Source: Paenalicyclobacillus mengziensis (GTDB lineage Bacteria; Bacillota; Bacilli; Alicyclobacillales; Alicyclobacillaceae). Taken from it: a stretch of DNA of 64,000 nt. Each line of letters opens with the position of its first letter. Within the stretch, counting starts at the first letter, position 1. The position numbers and the translations under genes are program-made. The notes under the pieces were generated by a model. It saw only the letters and a program-made list of their open reading frames with translations, was not told the DNA's origin and searched no databases. The stretch covers positions 5,181,675 through 5,245,674 of the forward strand of contig NZ_CP071182.1 in assembly GCF_017298635.1 (NCBI RefSeq), read 5' to 3'. Positions 1 through 8,713 of this stretch are shown piece after piece.

Positions 1-1
1 C

Positions 2-46
2 GAGTGTAATGAACTTACGACCCAACTCGGGCGTCTAAATAGGTAA
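2..46 (+). CDS. 3' end of an upstream gene (partial)
   Basis: An open frame enters from the left edge and stops with TAA at 44-46. Its last 14 residues (ECNELTTQLGRLNR) are hydrophilic and could end a helix or coiled coil. The next start is 14 bases downstream with its own ribosome binding site, which fits an operon. Too little is visible to identify the product, and the frame could also be open by chance. Confidence 0.3.
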   Translation, partial: ECNELTTQLGRLNR

Positions 47-60
47 GAGGTGAAATCTGA

Positions 61-156
61 ATGCGAATCGGATGGTGGATAATCGCCGGTTTGGTCAGCA
101 CTATGTTATGGGCGGTCGTCATATACGGTATCGTATCATTTTCACAAGTTGTGTAG
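61..156 (+). CDS. 31-residue single-pass membrane peptide
   Basis: The ATG follows AGAGGTGAA at good spacing. The peptide begins MRIGWW, has one hydrophobic stretch over about residues 5-27 and ends SFSQVV, as expected for a small inner-membrane peptide. It directly follows the end of the upstream frame and may be co-transcribed with it. No family is recognised. The support is the ribosome binding site plus a clean transmembrane segment, so coding status is uncertain. Confidence 0.4.
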   Translation: MRIGWWIIAGLVSTMLWAVVIYGIVSFSQVV

Positions 157-212
157 CCTCTGTCACCAGTGGGTATGGGCCATGAAGGTTATCGCTTGAC
201 AGCAGGCGGCAA

Positions 213-1901
213 TTACTGCGCCGGTGGCGTGTAATTGGCCGCAAGATACCACGCCTTTCCGTTCCATTGACTTGGAATGTTCACTTCATTGAGTAGTCGC
301 ATAACATACCAAATGGGCATGTACGTCGTTGCATGACCCGTGCTTGGGTCCGTTGCAGCAACGGTCGGAGCATTTTGCACGAGCTTACCGTTGAGGTATA
401 TTCCGGTTTCCTTTGGGTTTGGCGATAATGTCTTCACATTGGGCGTTGACGATCCGTTCGTCGACATCTGCCACTTTTGCCCTGACCACCTGCTGGTAAA
501 CCCAAGTCCGTTTAGTAGGTGCATGACATACCAGATGGGCATGTACGTCGTCTGGTTCTTGACGAAGGCCGGGACGACACTCTCCAGTTTCCCGTCAAAC
601 ATCAAAGCCCGCTCGTTTGTCTTCATGCTTGGCATGGGCTGTGGTGAAACGAGCACCAGGTTGGCATTACCGGGTACGGACAATATCACCTTGCCACTAG
701 AGACGCTGGCAGTCAGAATCTTAAGCCCCGTTGACATCACTTGGTACACCGCCATACCGGACTGGATGGTCCGGTCGGTCACAGTAAGGGTGGCCGCATG
801 TTGCGGCGGATTGGAAAATCCGACGGAGAGCGTCAACGCTGTCCTGTAAGCGGACGGCAGGACCTTTGAAAAATTGGTCCCACTTGCCACCGCTCCAAGG
901 GTCACCTTATTCGGCTGACTGAATGCCCCGACGGGTACCTTCAATTGAATCGTCGACCCCTGGTTTGAAACCTCGACCGTTCCTCCCGTTGCCCCGACGG
1001 ATACCGCAGTCAGCGCTCGTGAAAACGCCTGCTGTATCTCCCGCAAGGCCGACGACGACATTGCAGTACCTGTCGATGCACCCGTTGTGCTACCAGTGGT
1101 GCTTTGGCCAACCGTACCCGTTCCGGTACTTTGTCCGCCTGTACCCGTTCCGGTACTTTGTCCGGACGCAGTCTGCCCGACGCTCTGTCCGGTAGTGGAT
1201 GCCGACGGCGAGTTCCCGGGGATAAGGCTGAGAATCACCGCATTTGAAAGTCCTGACTGGAAAACCGCATCACCAAGGGCAGAGATGATGTCCTGTTTGG
1301 ATAGTGGTCGGGACGGGATGGCCAGCGAGGTCAATTCCGACACACCATTTTGGACCAACCGGTTGAAGTAATTTAAGGCGTCGTTGCTCGTTATCTGTGT
1401 GCTGTCGAGGCCGGTTAAAGCACTCACGCTGTTTTGAACCAGCGACTGCACCTCTGTGGCACTGCCCGCGGTAGACAGGTTCAGCATGGTTTGAACATCC
1501 GACAACAGTGCCTTCTCCGTCTTTTGCTGTGAGGACGTCAGTGTTGTCGTGTTAAACATGATTTGCTCCAAGTCGGTCGTGGTGAGCGACTGTACCTGAC
1601 GAATGACGTTTCCTGCAATCGCTTGAATGGTTGGTGACTGTTCTCGTTGCGCCAATGTCACAATCTCACTGGTCAGACTTTGGACCGTTACAGTAGCCGC
1701 ATTCGCGGTCATGTTCGGTACCAAGACGCCTGCGCCCACCCCAACAGCAAGGAGAACTCCGGCAATGCGGCTGGGCCTGTAAGGTCCTTTGCTGACGTTT
1801 TGGTTGACGTTTTCGTAGATGGACTTTTCATTCGCGACCGTTCCTTGTCCCAGCGACAGCGACTTGCTGGCCACGCCCGTACGCTTGCGGAGTCCCTGCA
1901 T
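213..1901 (-). CDS. Secreted protein with two C-terminal stalk (copper amine oxidase N-like) domains
   Basis: A 562-residue exported protein. After a hydrophilic leader of about 45 residues comes a hydrophobic signal segment ending near NMTANAA. An alpha-helical region follows (about 70-230), then a Gly/Ser/Thr-rich linker with GQSTGTGT repeats (about 240-280), a beta-rich module with a VPVGAF motif, and two C-terminal copies of a domain carrying YMPIWYVM and a terminal Trp-rich strand, as in PF07833 stalk domains. GGGAGAG lies 6-7 bases before the ATG at 1901 but abuts an ATG at 1907, so 1901 is preferred. Related modules occur at 31861, 35958 and 41368. It is probably a cell-surface scaffold or sensor; no enzyme activity is visible. 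Confidence 0.8.
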   Translation of the reverse strand: MQGLRKRTGVASKSLSLGQGTVANEKSIYENVNQNVSKGPYRPSRIAGVLLAVGVGAGVLVPNMTANAATVTVQSLTSEIVTLAQREQSPTIQAIAGNVIRQVQSLTTTDLEQIMFNTTTLTSSQQKTEKALLSDVQTMLNLSTAGSATEVQSLVQNSVSALTGLDSTQITSNDALNYFNRLVQNGVSELTSLAIPSRPLSKQDIISALGDAVFQSGLSNAVILSLIPGNSPSASTTGQSVGQTASGQSTGTGTGGQSTGTGTVGQSTTGSTTGASTGTAMSSSALREIQQAFSRALTAVSVGATGGTVEVSNQGSTIQLKVPVGAFSQPNKVTLGAVASGTNFSKVLPSAYRTALTLSVGFSNPPQHAATLTVTDRTIQSGMAVYQVMSTGLKILTASVSSGKVILSVPGNANLVLVSPQPMPSMKTNERALMFDGKLESVVPAFVKNQTTYMPIWYVMHLLNGLGFTSRWSGQKWQMSTNGSSTPNVKTLSPNPKETGIYLNGKLVQNAPTVAATDPSTGHATTYMPIWYVMRLLNEVNIPSQWNGKAWYLAANYTPPAQ

Positions 1902-1907
1902 ACACAT

Positions 1908-2294
1908 CTCTCCCGTCTAAAAAGAACAGCAGAGTCCGCCAATCCATCAATTGGGGCGCACCCTGCCTGTGTTCAAAGATCCCTTCATGCTGTTCTTCTT
2001 CGTCATCTGGTAGGGCATGCCGATGACAAAGATAAGGTCATCTACCGGCCACGTTGGCCTAGTTTTGACACTCCGAGGTTGTCCATGGTAGGGTCATTTT
2101 ACCACACTTCTTGTCAGGTAATGTCAGACTCCGCATAACAACTCACGGTCTTTTTCTAATATTCGATATTTATACACATGCGCAGGTCTCTTTCACCCGC
2201 ACGCCGTAGCGCAGAACTTCGGTCGTGAGCGGCTCTTCTCGTTGAAGCAGGCTCCCCGCAGGTATTCATAGACACATGTGTGTCACCCTCCCTA
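1908..2294. other. Intergenic region with a possible coding remnant
   Basis: These 387 bases lie between two leftward genes and should hold the promoter and leader of the stalk-protein gene; TAAAAT on the minus strand near 2096 is a possible -10. At 2170-2265 the minus strand has a short stop-bounded frame containing EEPLTTEVLRYGVRVKE. It looks protein-like but has no start and no recognisable family. Nothing else is supported. Confidence 0.25.
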
Positions 2295-3305
2295 TCACAG
2301 CACCACCTTCGGTTCATCTCCCGTTAAAAAGTCAAACCAGCGCTGGCGAAAGCGGACCTGCGGTGCGTCTGCCGGGACGTGCGCTTCCATGCGGAGTGCC
2401 TCCGGGATGGGCCGGGGGTGTTGGCTCTCCACCACCGCCTGGTCTTCACGCAGAATCTTTCGACTGTAGTACGAGAAGATGCGATTCAACCCCGGGACAT
2501 GCGTCGCGAATGTGCGCCCGGCAAAGCCAAATATTTTCGTATGAGCGCTGTCTATTGGCGAGAACACCACGTAATTAATGAACTTTGCTGCACCAGGGTT
2601 GCTGGGGCGCAACATCCACTGCTGCGGAAACCGGTACTCGAGCAGACCGCCGCCGTTGTGGATGGAGATGACGTCCGGCGAGCCCTTGGCTTCGAACTTC
2701 AGCTCTTTGATTTCAGCTGGAACCCGTCGGCCGATGGTTTTCTTGTGGACAAATGCAAGGTGAGCCACGTCAAGCACGCTCTCAACCACGCGCGTGAGGT
2801 GCGCTTGCCACTCTTCTTCGTAAGGTGCGAGGACAAAGCGTGTGTCGTTCAGCTCGGGAAACACAGAGAGTACCGGTACGGCGGCGGCGGGAAGTTCACT
2901 CGGGTACACCCAGATGAGCTGCGCCTCCTCTCGTACAGGGTATGCTCTGACACGGGCAAAGTCAGGGACGGGCCTGTCTGGATGCGCGGGGATGTGTTCG
3001 CACATGCCTGAGGCTGCGAACTCCCAGCCGTGGTACGCACACTGCAAGCGACCGTTGCTGCACTTCCCCAGTGATAAATCTGCTCCACGGTGTGCACAGT
3101 AGGCTTCGAGGCAGCGAACCTGTCCGCGACCATCTCGATAGAGCACGAAGTCGCGACCGACGAGGCGACGCTTGATTGGCTTGTCTTTGAGTTCCTTCGA
3201 CCAAGCCACCGGATACCAGGCAACAGGGAACACGTTCTCGTCACTCGGAAGTTTCTCGAGTGGCGTTTCACGCTTTGGCGAGACACCCAACCGAGTCGTC
3301 ACCAT
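2295..3305 (-). CDS. Rieske non-heme iron oxygenase, oxygenase subunit
   Basis: A 336-residue protein of the ring-hydroxylating or demethylating Rieske oxygenase type (vanillate O-demethylase/PaO-like). The N-terminal Rieske [2Fe-2S] domain shows CAHRG and CAYHGW, the Cys-X-His...Cys-X2-His cluster ligands. A mononuclear iron site appears as the D-x-x-H-x4-H pattern in ESVLDVAHLAFVHK. These enzymes take electrons from a reductase to hydroxylate or demethylate aromatic or sterol-like substrates; no reductase gene lies nearby, so it must borrow one. GGAGGA sits six bases before the ATG at 3305; the ATG at 3311 touches it. Substrate unknown. Confidence 0.85.
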   Translation of the reverse strand: MVTTRLGVSPKRETPLEKLPSDENVFPVAWYPVAWSKELKDKPIKRRLVGRDFVLYRDGRGQVRCLEAYCAHRGADLSLGKCSNGRLQCAYHGWEFAASGMCEHIPAHPDRPVPDFARVRAYPVREEAQLIWVYPSELPAAAVPVLSVFPELNDTRFVLAPYEEEWQAHLTRVVESVLDVAHLAFVHKKTIGRRVPAEIKELKFEAKGSPDVISIHNGGGLLEYRFPQQWMLRPSNPGAAKFINYVVFSPIDSAHTKIFGFAGRTFATHVPGLNRIFSYYSRKILREDQAVVESQHPRPIPEALRMEAHVPADAPQVRFRQRWFDFLTGDEPKVVL

Positions 3306-3491
3306 GGCCATTCCTCCAAAAAAAATTAATTAACTATATGGTATAATATTGCGATGAGGATTTCAAATGGAACTTTCCTATCAGGGTATTGGGCACTTGT
3401 CAGGGTATTGCACACCTGGCAGATTGGGCGCTTGGGGGGATCCGCTCGCACAGCAAACAAGGGGGACGCGTGCCTCTGGGCGCGCCGCACC

Positions 3492-3522
3492 AAAAAAGGG
3501 GCACAGCCTGTGCTTGTGCCCC
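3492..3522 (-). terminator. Intrinsic terminator after the amino acid permease
   Basis: GGGGCACA (3498-3505) pairs with TGTGCCCC (3515-3522) around a 9-base loop. On the minus strand the stem is followed by six T (3492-3497). It lies about 40 bases downstream of the permease stop codon and has the classic Rho-independent form. Confidence 0.85.
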
Positions 3523-3559
3523 TTCGGTCGGCATACCTACTCATGCGGCTCACGCGCTC

Positions 3560-5149
3560 TCATGCGCTGGTCGGTTGTTCGTAGCTCTCCTTGGCCTCGA
3601 CGATTGCGTTCTCGAGTGAGGCGGTGCGGCGGCCGCTCGCTATCCCCCAGAAGAAGAAGCCGATGGAACCGACCGCGACGACGATGATGTCGAGCGGGTA
3701 GGCAAGTTGCTTCGTGCCGCCGAAACTGCCGAAGTAGGACACGACGAACATGAACACCATGTAGACGAGCACCCAGATGGCGCTCTTGAAGTGTCGGCCC
3801 AAATCGGCGCGCAGTTTGGGGGCAAACGCCGCGAAAATCAGGAAGACGACTAAGGCGGCAAATTCCAAGATCATGAGCGGCTCAACGTTGCTCCAGCCAG
3901 TCCAGTAGATGATGTTGCTGCCGACGATGAAGGCAATGAGCGCGATAACAGGCATCCCACCAAGGCGCACAGGCCGCTTCGCATCGGGGGCGTGCCGGCG
4001 GAACACCATCGCAGACACCGGACCTACGACGTACGTGAGAACGGATGCGCTCGAAGCAAAGGCGACGAGTTTGTTCCACTCGGGGAACGGCCCTGTCCAG
4101 ATGATGCCTAAAATCAGCGAAAGCCACATTGCGGAGCGCGGAATGCCGGTGCGCTCGTCGACTTTGGCAAACACTTTGAAGAAGTAGCCGTTGTTGGCGA
4201 AACCGAGCACGGCTCGCGCGGTCGACGCAAAGTAGACCCAGCCGGCGCCAAGCGGCGACACCACGGCGCTGAGGCCCATCAGCCAGGCGAGCCAAGTCAG
4301 CCCGAGTAGCATGGAAACGTCGACGAGCGGGCCCTTGAAGGAGACCTTGCCCCAACCGCCGGCAAGGTTATGGGCCGGTACGACGCCGATAAACACCGCT
4401 TGGACGAGGATGTAGATGATGGCGACGATGACAAGTTCGAGCACAATCGCGCGGGGCACGTCTCGACCCGGGTTGCGGGCTTCGGCGGACATGTCCACGG
4501 CTTGCCGGAAGCCGAGCATCGAGAAGATGATGCCGGATGTGGCGACGGCGGTCAATATCCCGTGGAACCCGAACGGCGCGAACTGGTGACTGGTAAAGTT
4601 CGAAATGTGCACGCTAAAGAGCAGGGTGACAATCGTGATGAGCGGGATCACGACTTTGAAAACCGTCACCGCATTGTTGATGCGCGCCAGAATTTTGACG
4701 CCGTAGTAGTTGATGAGGAAGAAGACGACGACAAGAAGGGCCTCAATCACCCAGCCCGTCAGGTTGGGGAGACCCGTCGCACCGTTAAAGAACGTTTTCG
4801 GCGCGAGGTACTGTACGGCGGCCTCCGCCTCAATCGGCGGAATCGTCGAGTAGGCGACGACGGTCGCTATCGACATGAGGAATCCTAAAATCGTGCCGTG
4901 CGAGTAATCCGGGTACCGGACCACGCCACCTGCGGCAGGCAACATCGAAGAGAGTTCCGCGTAAACCAAGGCAATGAAGATAAGTGCGAGTGCGCCAATG
5001 GCCCATCCCAAAACGGCTGCGGGGCCTGCGTCGTTTGCAGCATACTGGACACCGAAGAGCCAGCCTGACCCGATGGCTGCGCCGATCCCGATGAGCGTCA
5101 AGTCGAACATGGAGAGGTGTCGCTTCAGTTTCCGATCCTGGCTCTGCAT
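3560..5149 (-). CDS. APC-family amino acid permease
   Basis: A 529-residue membrane protein with about 12 hydrophobic segments. The first membrane helix carries GIGAAIGSGWLFG, the unwound substrate-binding motif of APC-superfamily amino acid:proton symporters. The C-terminal cytoplasmic tail is hydrophilic. Length and layout resemble Bacillus YveA-type aspartate/glutamate symporters. Its position beside a proline-catabolism regulator, P5C dehydrogenase and proline dehydrogenase suggests proline or a related amino acid as substrate; that is inference from context. The ATG at 5149 is preferred because the sequence before it (to 5200) is not membrane-like and AAAGGG lies upstream. Two AAGTG/CACTT dyads lie 60-115 bases upstream. 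Confidence 0.85.
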   Translation of the reverse strand: MQSQDRKLKRHLSMFDLTLIGIGAAIGSGWLFGVQYAANDAGPAAVLGWAIGALALIFIALVYAELSSMLPAAGGVVRYPDYSHGTILGFLMSIATVVAYSTIPPIEAEAAVQYLAPKTFFNGATGLPNLTGWVIEALLVVVFFLINYYGVKILARINNAVTVFKVVIPLITIVTLLFSVHISNFTSHQFAPFGFHGILTAVATSGIIFSMLGFRQAVDMSAEARNPGRDVPRAIVLELVIVAIIYILVQAVFIGVVPAHNLAGGWGKVSFKGPLVDVSMLLGLTWLAWLMGLSAVVSPLGAGWVYFASTARAVLGFANNGYFFKVFAKVDERTGIPRSAMWLSLILGIIWTGPFPEWNKLVAFASSASVLTYVVGPVSAMVFRRHAPDAKRPVRLGGMPVIALIAFIVGSNIIYWTGWSNVEPLMILEFAALVVFLIFAAFAPKLRADLGRHFKSAIWVLVYMVFMFVVSYFGSFGGTKQLAYPLDIIVVAVGSIGFFFWGIASGRRTASLENAIVEAKESYEQPTSA

Positions 5150-5209
5150 CCTGTCACGCCCTTTCGTACAAGATATCTCAGCTGTAACCGCTATCAACAA
5201 GTCGATAGA

Positions 5210-5262
5210 AAGTGTTCAAAAATCATCACTTACACTTGTATGTGACCGTTTTCTAAACACTT
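5210..5262 (-). promoter_or_regulatory. Pair of putative operators upstream of the permease
   Basis: AAGTG-N12-CACTT occupies 5210-5231. A second, imperfect copy (ATGTG-N13-CACTT) occupies 5240-5262 in the opposite internal orientation, so the two form a larger inverted arrangement. A closely matching dyad precedes rocA (7030-7051). Presence at both transcription units of the proline locus makes these candidate sites for the Fis-type helix-turn-helix regulator encoded between them. This is inferred from sequence symmetry and context. Confidence 0.55.
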
Positions 5263-5485
5263 ATTGTGAGTATAGCGAATGTATCCAAAAACCGCAAAAA
5301 TTTTTGTGTGCGCTTACATGGCTCACGGGCGCGCAAAAGGGATGAACCCATGAACAAAACTTAGGGCCGTGAGGCATTTTATCAAAGCGTTCCAGGGAGA
5401 GGATAAAGGGAGAGGAAAAAGGGTGTGAGAGCGGCAACGCTTACTGCCAAAGCTCCTGGGGCTGAACGTACAGTTCGAGGTGGCC

Positions 5486-6874
5486 TCAGTCCCCGATGCC
5501 GTACTGGCGCAGCTTATAGTACAGGGCGCCGCGGGAAATGCCCAAAAGGCGCGCGGCCTTGGCCTTGTTGCCGCCAGTTTGGGCGATGGCGAGCTCGATG
5601 CGCTCCCGCTCTAATTCCTCAGACAGGGTGCCAAGCGGCACGGCGGCGTCAGTCACATCTTTCACCGTCTTCGGGCGCATCGCGGCCGGGATGTCGGAGA
5701 AGCCCAGCGGCGCCTCACCGCCTGTGATGACGAGGCGTTCCATCGTCCGCTGCACTTCTGTCAGGTTCCCCGGCCACGTGTACGCGGCGAAAGCTGCCGT
5801 GACTTCGGGCTTGAGTGTCGGCGTCGGCATCCCCAACCGTTTGCTCGCCAGGCGCAAATAGAAGTGGCAGATCCCCGGGATGTCCTCTCTGCGTTCGCGC
5901 AGAGGTGGGATGGCGATTTGCTGGAACAGGTACAAAAGCTCCCGGTCGAGCGGAGGCGACGGGGGCTCGCCGTGAACAGAGGCAGAATCTGCGTCTGGTA
6001 GCGAGTCGATGGACGCGATGACTTGGCAGCAAAGCTTGGTAAATTTGCCGTCGGTCGTTGTGAAGCCGCCGTCGCGAATGGCTTGCGCCAGCTTGACCTG
6101 CGTCACGATAGGCATTTTGTCAATGTGCCGGAGGTACACAGTGCCTTCCGCCGCGAGTTCGAGTTTGCCGACCTTCTTGGTCGACTCCTGTGCGAAGTAG
6201 CTTGCACCCTGGCCAAACAGCTCAATGTCGAGCAACCCCTCGGTGAGTGCACGGCAGTCGAGAGACACGAACGAACCGGAGCGGTGCTCGCTATGGACAA
6301 ACCGGGCCAAAATCGCTTTGCCGACACCGTTTTCTCCGACCATGAGCAGAGATGAGGCGGGGTCGAGCGCTTCGAGTTTCTCGAGGAACGTGAGCGTCTC
6401 CTTCAGGTCGCGATTGGCGGTGTCGAAAATCGGCTGCCACTCTTCACCTGTGCCGAGGTCTTGCTGATGGAACCGTTCGTCATTCAGCCGGACGACGTCG
6501 GTGATGTCCTGTTCGATGGAAATGGCACCAACGAGCTCGCCGTGATGGTCTGTAACGGGAACGGCGTTGATGTACACGTGTTTGTCTGGCCGTGGCTGGT
6601 GGTACACGCCGTAAACCGGCAACCCATTGTCCATCACCTGCAGCAACATGAGCGATGCCCGTTGAAAGAACTGCGCGATAGGCTGACCGACGATGTCCTC
6701 CTCGGCGATGCCGTACAGCTGCTCCGCCGCGTGATTCCAGTTGAGCACTGTGCCTGACCGATCGACCACGGTCACCGCTTCTGGTATCGCGTCGAGCAGG
6801 CTGTCGTAAAATGGATGTCTCTGGTTTTGGCGCTCATCCAACATTGACCACACCGTCCAAGCAAAATTCGTCAT
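5486..6874 (-). CDS. PAS-AAA-Fis transcriptional regulator of proline catabolism with degraded ATPase motifs
   Basis: About 462 residues with the layout of a sigma-54 enhancer-binding protein: an N-terminal PAS domain (near FYDSLLDAIPEAVTVVD), an AAA+ domain with a Walker A-like GENGVGKA, and a C-terminal Fis-type helix-turn-helix (NKAKAARLLGISRGALYYKL). Key parts are altered. The GAFTGA loop is replaced by GASYFAQ. The Walker B acidic pair is lost (GTVYLRHI instead of the usual LDEI). WPGNVREL has become WPGNLTEV. ATP-driven sigma-54 remodelling is therefore unlikely, and sigma-54-independent control is inferred. It is divergent from rocA and upstream of the permease. Start uncertain: ATG 6874 has only weak GGAA; a TTG at 6892 is also possible. 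Confidence 0.8.
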   Translation of the reverse strand: MTNFAWTVWSMLDERQNQRHPFYDSLLDAIPEAVTVVDRSGTVLNWNHAAEQLYGIAEEDIVGQPIAQFFQRASLMLLQVMDNGLPVYGVYHQPRPDKHVYINAVPVTDHHGELVGAISIEQDITDVVRLNDERFHQQDLGTGEEWQPIFDTANRDLKETLTFLEKLEALDPASSLLMVGENGVGKAILARFVHSEHRSGSFVSLDCRALTEGLLDIELFGQGASYFAQESTKKVGKLELAAEGTVYLRHIDKMPIVTQVKLAQAIRDGGFTTTDGKFTKLCCQVIASIDSLPDADSASVHGEPPSPPLDRELLYLFQQIAIPPLRERREDIPGICHFYLRLASKRLGMPTPTLKPEVTAAFAAYTWPGNLTEVQRTMERLVITGGEAPLGFSDIPAAMRPKTVKDVTDAAVPLGTLSEELERERIELAIAQTGGNKAKAARLLGISRGALYYKLRQYGIGD

Positions 6875-6966
6875 GTTCCAAAGTACACGCAAAGTACGAT
6901 GTACACGGATGCAATCCCCGGTCTAGATCCATATCCAGTATAGGGTAAGCCCGTTCAATTTCCTAG

Positions 6967-6996
6967 TTGCACAAGTCACATCATGGACGCTAGAAT
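6967..6996 (+). promoter_or_regulatory. Candidate sigma-A promoter for rocA
   Basis: TTGCAC (6967-6972) and TAGAAT (6991-6996) are separated by 18 bases, upstream of rocA. No -24/-12 sigma-54 element is visible in the intergenic region, which fits the degraded activator. Only the two hexamers support this. Confidence 0.45.
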
Positions 6997-7029
6997 ACAA
7001 GTGTGATTTATTTTAACCGATTATTATAT

Positions 7030-7051
7030 AAGTGACCAATTTTAAACACTT
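7030..7051 (+). promoter_or_regulatory. AAGTG-N12-CACTT operator upstream of rocA
   Basis: AAGTG (7030-7034) and CACTT (7047-7051) are separated by 12 bases. Read on the opposite strand, about 20 of 25 positions match the site at 5210-5231 in front of the permease. A second overlapping dyad (GACCAATTTTAA and TTAAAATGGTC, 7034-7060) covers the same segment. It lies just ahead of the rocA ribosome binding site, where a bound protein could block or stimulate transcription. Confidence 0.55.
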
Positions 7052-7084
7052 AAAATGGTCGCGAGCCAGCGAGGAGGACACCCT

Positions 7085-8632
7085 ATGACAGTGAAGCCGT
7101 ACCAGAATGAGCCTGTAATCGATTGGACGGCGCCGGAACGTTCTGCGGAGTTAAAGAAAGCGATTGCGCAGGTGCGGTCGCAGTTTGGCAAGACCTACCC
7201 GCTTGTCATCGACGGGCAGGCCATCACGACCGATAAAGTGCTGCCGTCTGTCAACCCGGCGAAACATGAAGAGGTCGTTGGGAACGTCAGCCAGGCGACG
7301 AAAGATGACATCGACCGCGCGATTGAAGCTGCCAGCCGCGCATTCGAGACCTGGTCGCAGACCTCGTTTGAAGAGCGGGCCATGTACCTGTTCAAGGCCG
7401 CGCAAGTCATGCGTCATCGCAAGGCAGAACTGATGGCGTGGCAGATCCTCGAGTCCGGCAAGAACTGGGCAGAAGCGGACGGCGACGTCAACGAAGCTAT
7501 CGACTTTCTCGAGTTTTATGCGAGAAACGCGATTGAACTCGACAAGGGCGTGGAGCTCAACCCGTGGCCAGGTGAAGACAACCGGCTGATGTACATCCCG
7601 CTTGGGGTCGGCGTCGTGATCCCACCCTGGAACTTCCCGCTCGCCATTTTGACGGGCACGGTTGTCTCCGCACTCGTCACGGGCAACACGGTGCTGTTGA
7701 AGCCATCTCCGCTGTCGTCTGTGATGGCGGCGAAGTTTGTTGAAATCATGCAAGAGCTGCAACTCCCGGCTGGCGTGCTCAACTTTGTGCCAGGTGACCC
7801 GGCGGAAATCGGTGACTACATGACTGGGCATCCGGATGTGCGGTTCATTTCGTTTACGGGATCGAAGGCAGTCGGCCTGCACATCGACGAGGTCGCGCAC
7901 CGTCGCAGCGACAAACAACGCTGGATCAAGCGCGTCGTGGCCGAAATGGGCGGCAAGGACGGCAGCGTCGTCGACGAGACAGCAGACCTCGACTGGGCTG
8001 CAGCGGAGATTGTAGCCGCAGCATTCGGGTTCCAAGGGCAGAAGTGCTCGGCTGGGTCGCGTGCCATCATCCATGAGGCGGTGTACGACCAACTGGTCGC
8101 GAAGATTGTGGAACGTGCCTCGAAGCTGACGGTTGGAAAAGCGGAGGAGAACCCAAGCGTCGGACCGGTCATCGACCCAAAGGCGTTTAACAAGATTTCG
8201 CAGTACATCGAGATTGGCAAAGGCGAAGGCCGACTGGTCCTCGGCGGAGAAACGGACGACTCGACTGGCTACTTCGTGCAGCCGACGATCTTCGTGGACG
8301 TCGACCCGAAAGCCCGCATCATGCAGGAAGAGATCTTCGGACCGGTCCTCGGCATCTGCAAAGTGTCCAGCTTTGAAGAAGGTGTTCGCGTATACAACGA
8401 CACGGAGTACGGCTTGACGGGCGCGGTGTTTAGCCGGCGCCGGGATAGGCTTGAATTCGCGCGCCGCCACATGCACTGTGGCAACCTGTACTTCAACCGG
8501 AGATGCACCGGATCGCTCGTTGGTGTCCAGCCGTTTGGCGGCTTCGACATGTCGGGCACGGACGCGAAAGCGGGCTCGAAGGACTACTTGCTGAATTTTG
8601 TGCAGGCGAAGGCGGTCACCGATCGGTTCTAG
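7085..8632 (+). CDS. rocA: L-glutamate gamma-semialdehyde (1-pyrroline-5-carboxylate) dehydrogenase
   Basis: A 515-residue NAD-dependent aldehyde dehydrogenase of the RocA/PutC group, which oxidises glutamate gamma-semialdehyde to glutamate, the second step of proline degradation. The NAD-binding FTGSKAVG segment, the catalytic cysteine in GFQGQKCSAGSR and the C-terminal PFGGFDMSGTD motif are present, and the length is typical. GAGGAGG precedes the ATG at 7085 at ideal spacing; an in-frame ATG at 7055 lacks a site. Proline dehydrogenase follows 81 bases downstream, so the two catabolic steps form one operon. Confidence 0.93.
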   Translation: MTVKPYQNEPVIDWTAPERSAELKKAIAQVRSQFGKTYPLVIDGQAITTDKVLPSVNPAKHEEVVGNVSQATKDDIDRAIEAASRAFETWSQTSFEERAMYLFKAAQVMRHRKAELMAWQILESGKNWAEADGDVNEAIDFLEFYARNAIELDKGVELNPWPGEDNRLMYIPLGVGVVIPPWNFPLAILTGTVVSALVTGNTVLLKPSPLSSVMAAKFVEIMQELQLPAGVLNFVPGDPAEIGDYMTGHPDVRFISFTGSKAVGLHIDEVAHRRSDKQRWIKRVVAEMGGKDGSVVDETADLDWAAAEIVAAAFGFQGQKCSAGSRAIIHEAVYDQLVAKIVERASKLTVGKAEENPSVGPVIDPKAFNKISQYIEIGKGEGRLVLGGETDDSTGYFVQPTIFVDVDPKARIMQEEIFGPVLGICKVSSFEEGVRVYNDTEYGLTGAVFSRRRDRLEFARRHMHCGNLYFNRRCTGSLVGVQPFGGFDMSGTDAKAGSKDYLLNFVQAKAVTDRF

Positions 8633-8713
8633 ACTTACATTTCAACTTCCATGCCTTGTCTCCGGTCAAGTGGAGTTGGCCGGGGGCTGGGGCTGGATAA
8701 GGGAGAGTTCATC

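Noticed and set aside
1090..1170. Short repeats resembling a CRISPR-like array
   Set aside because: They encode the GQSTGTGT linker of the stalk protein; the period is a multiple of three and there are no spacers.
3354..3584. 76-residue plus-strand ORF
   Set aside because: No ribosome binding site, odd composition, and it runs through the permease terminator.
6893..7084. Sigma-54 promoter for rocA
   Set aside because: No TGGCAC-N5-TTGC-like element was found despite the enhancer-binding-type regulator.
7151..8476. Long 441-codon antisense frame within rocA
   Set aside because: High-GC codon bias opens the opposite strand; the sense gene is a clear aldehyde dehydrogenase and the antisense product has no protein character.
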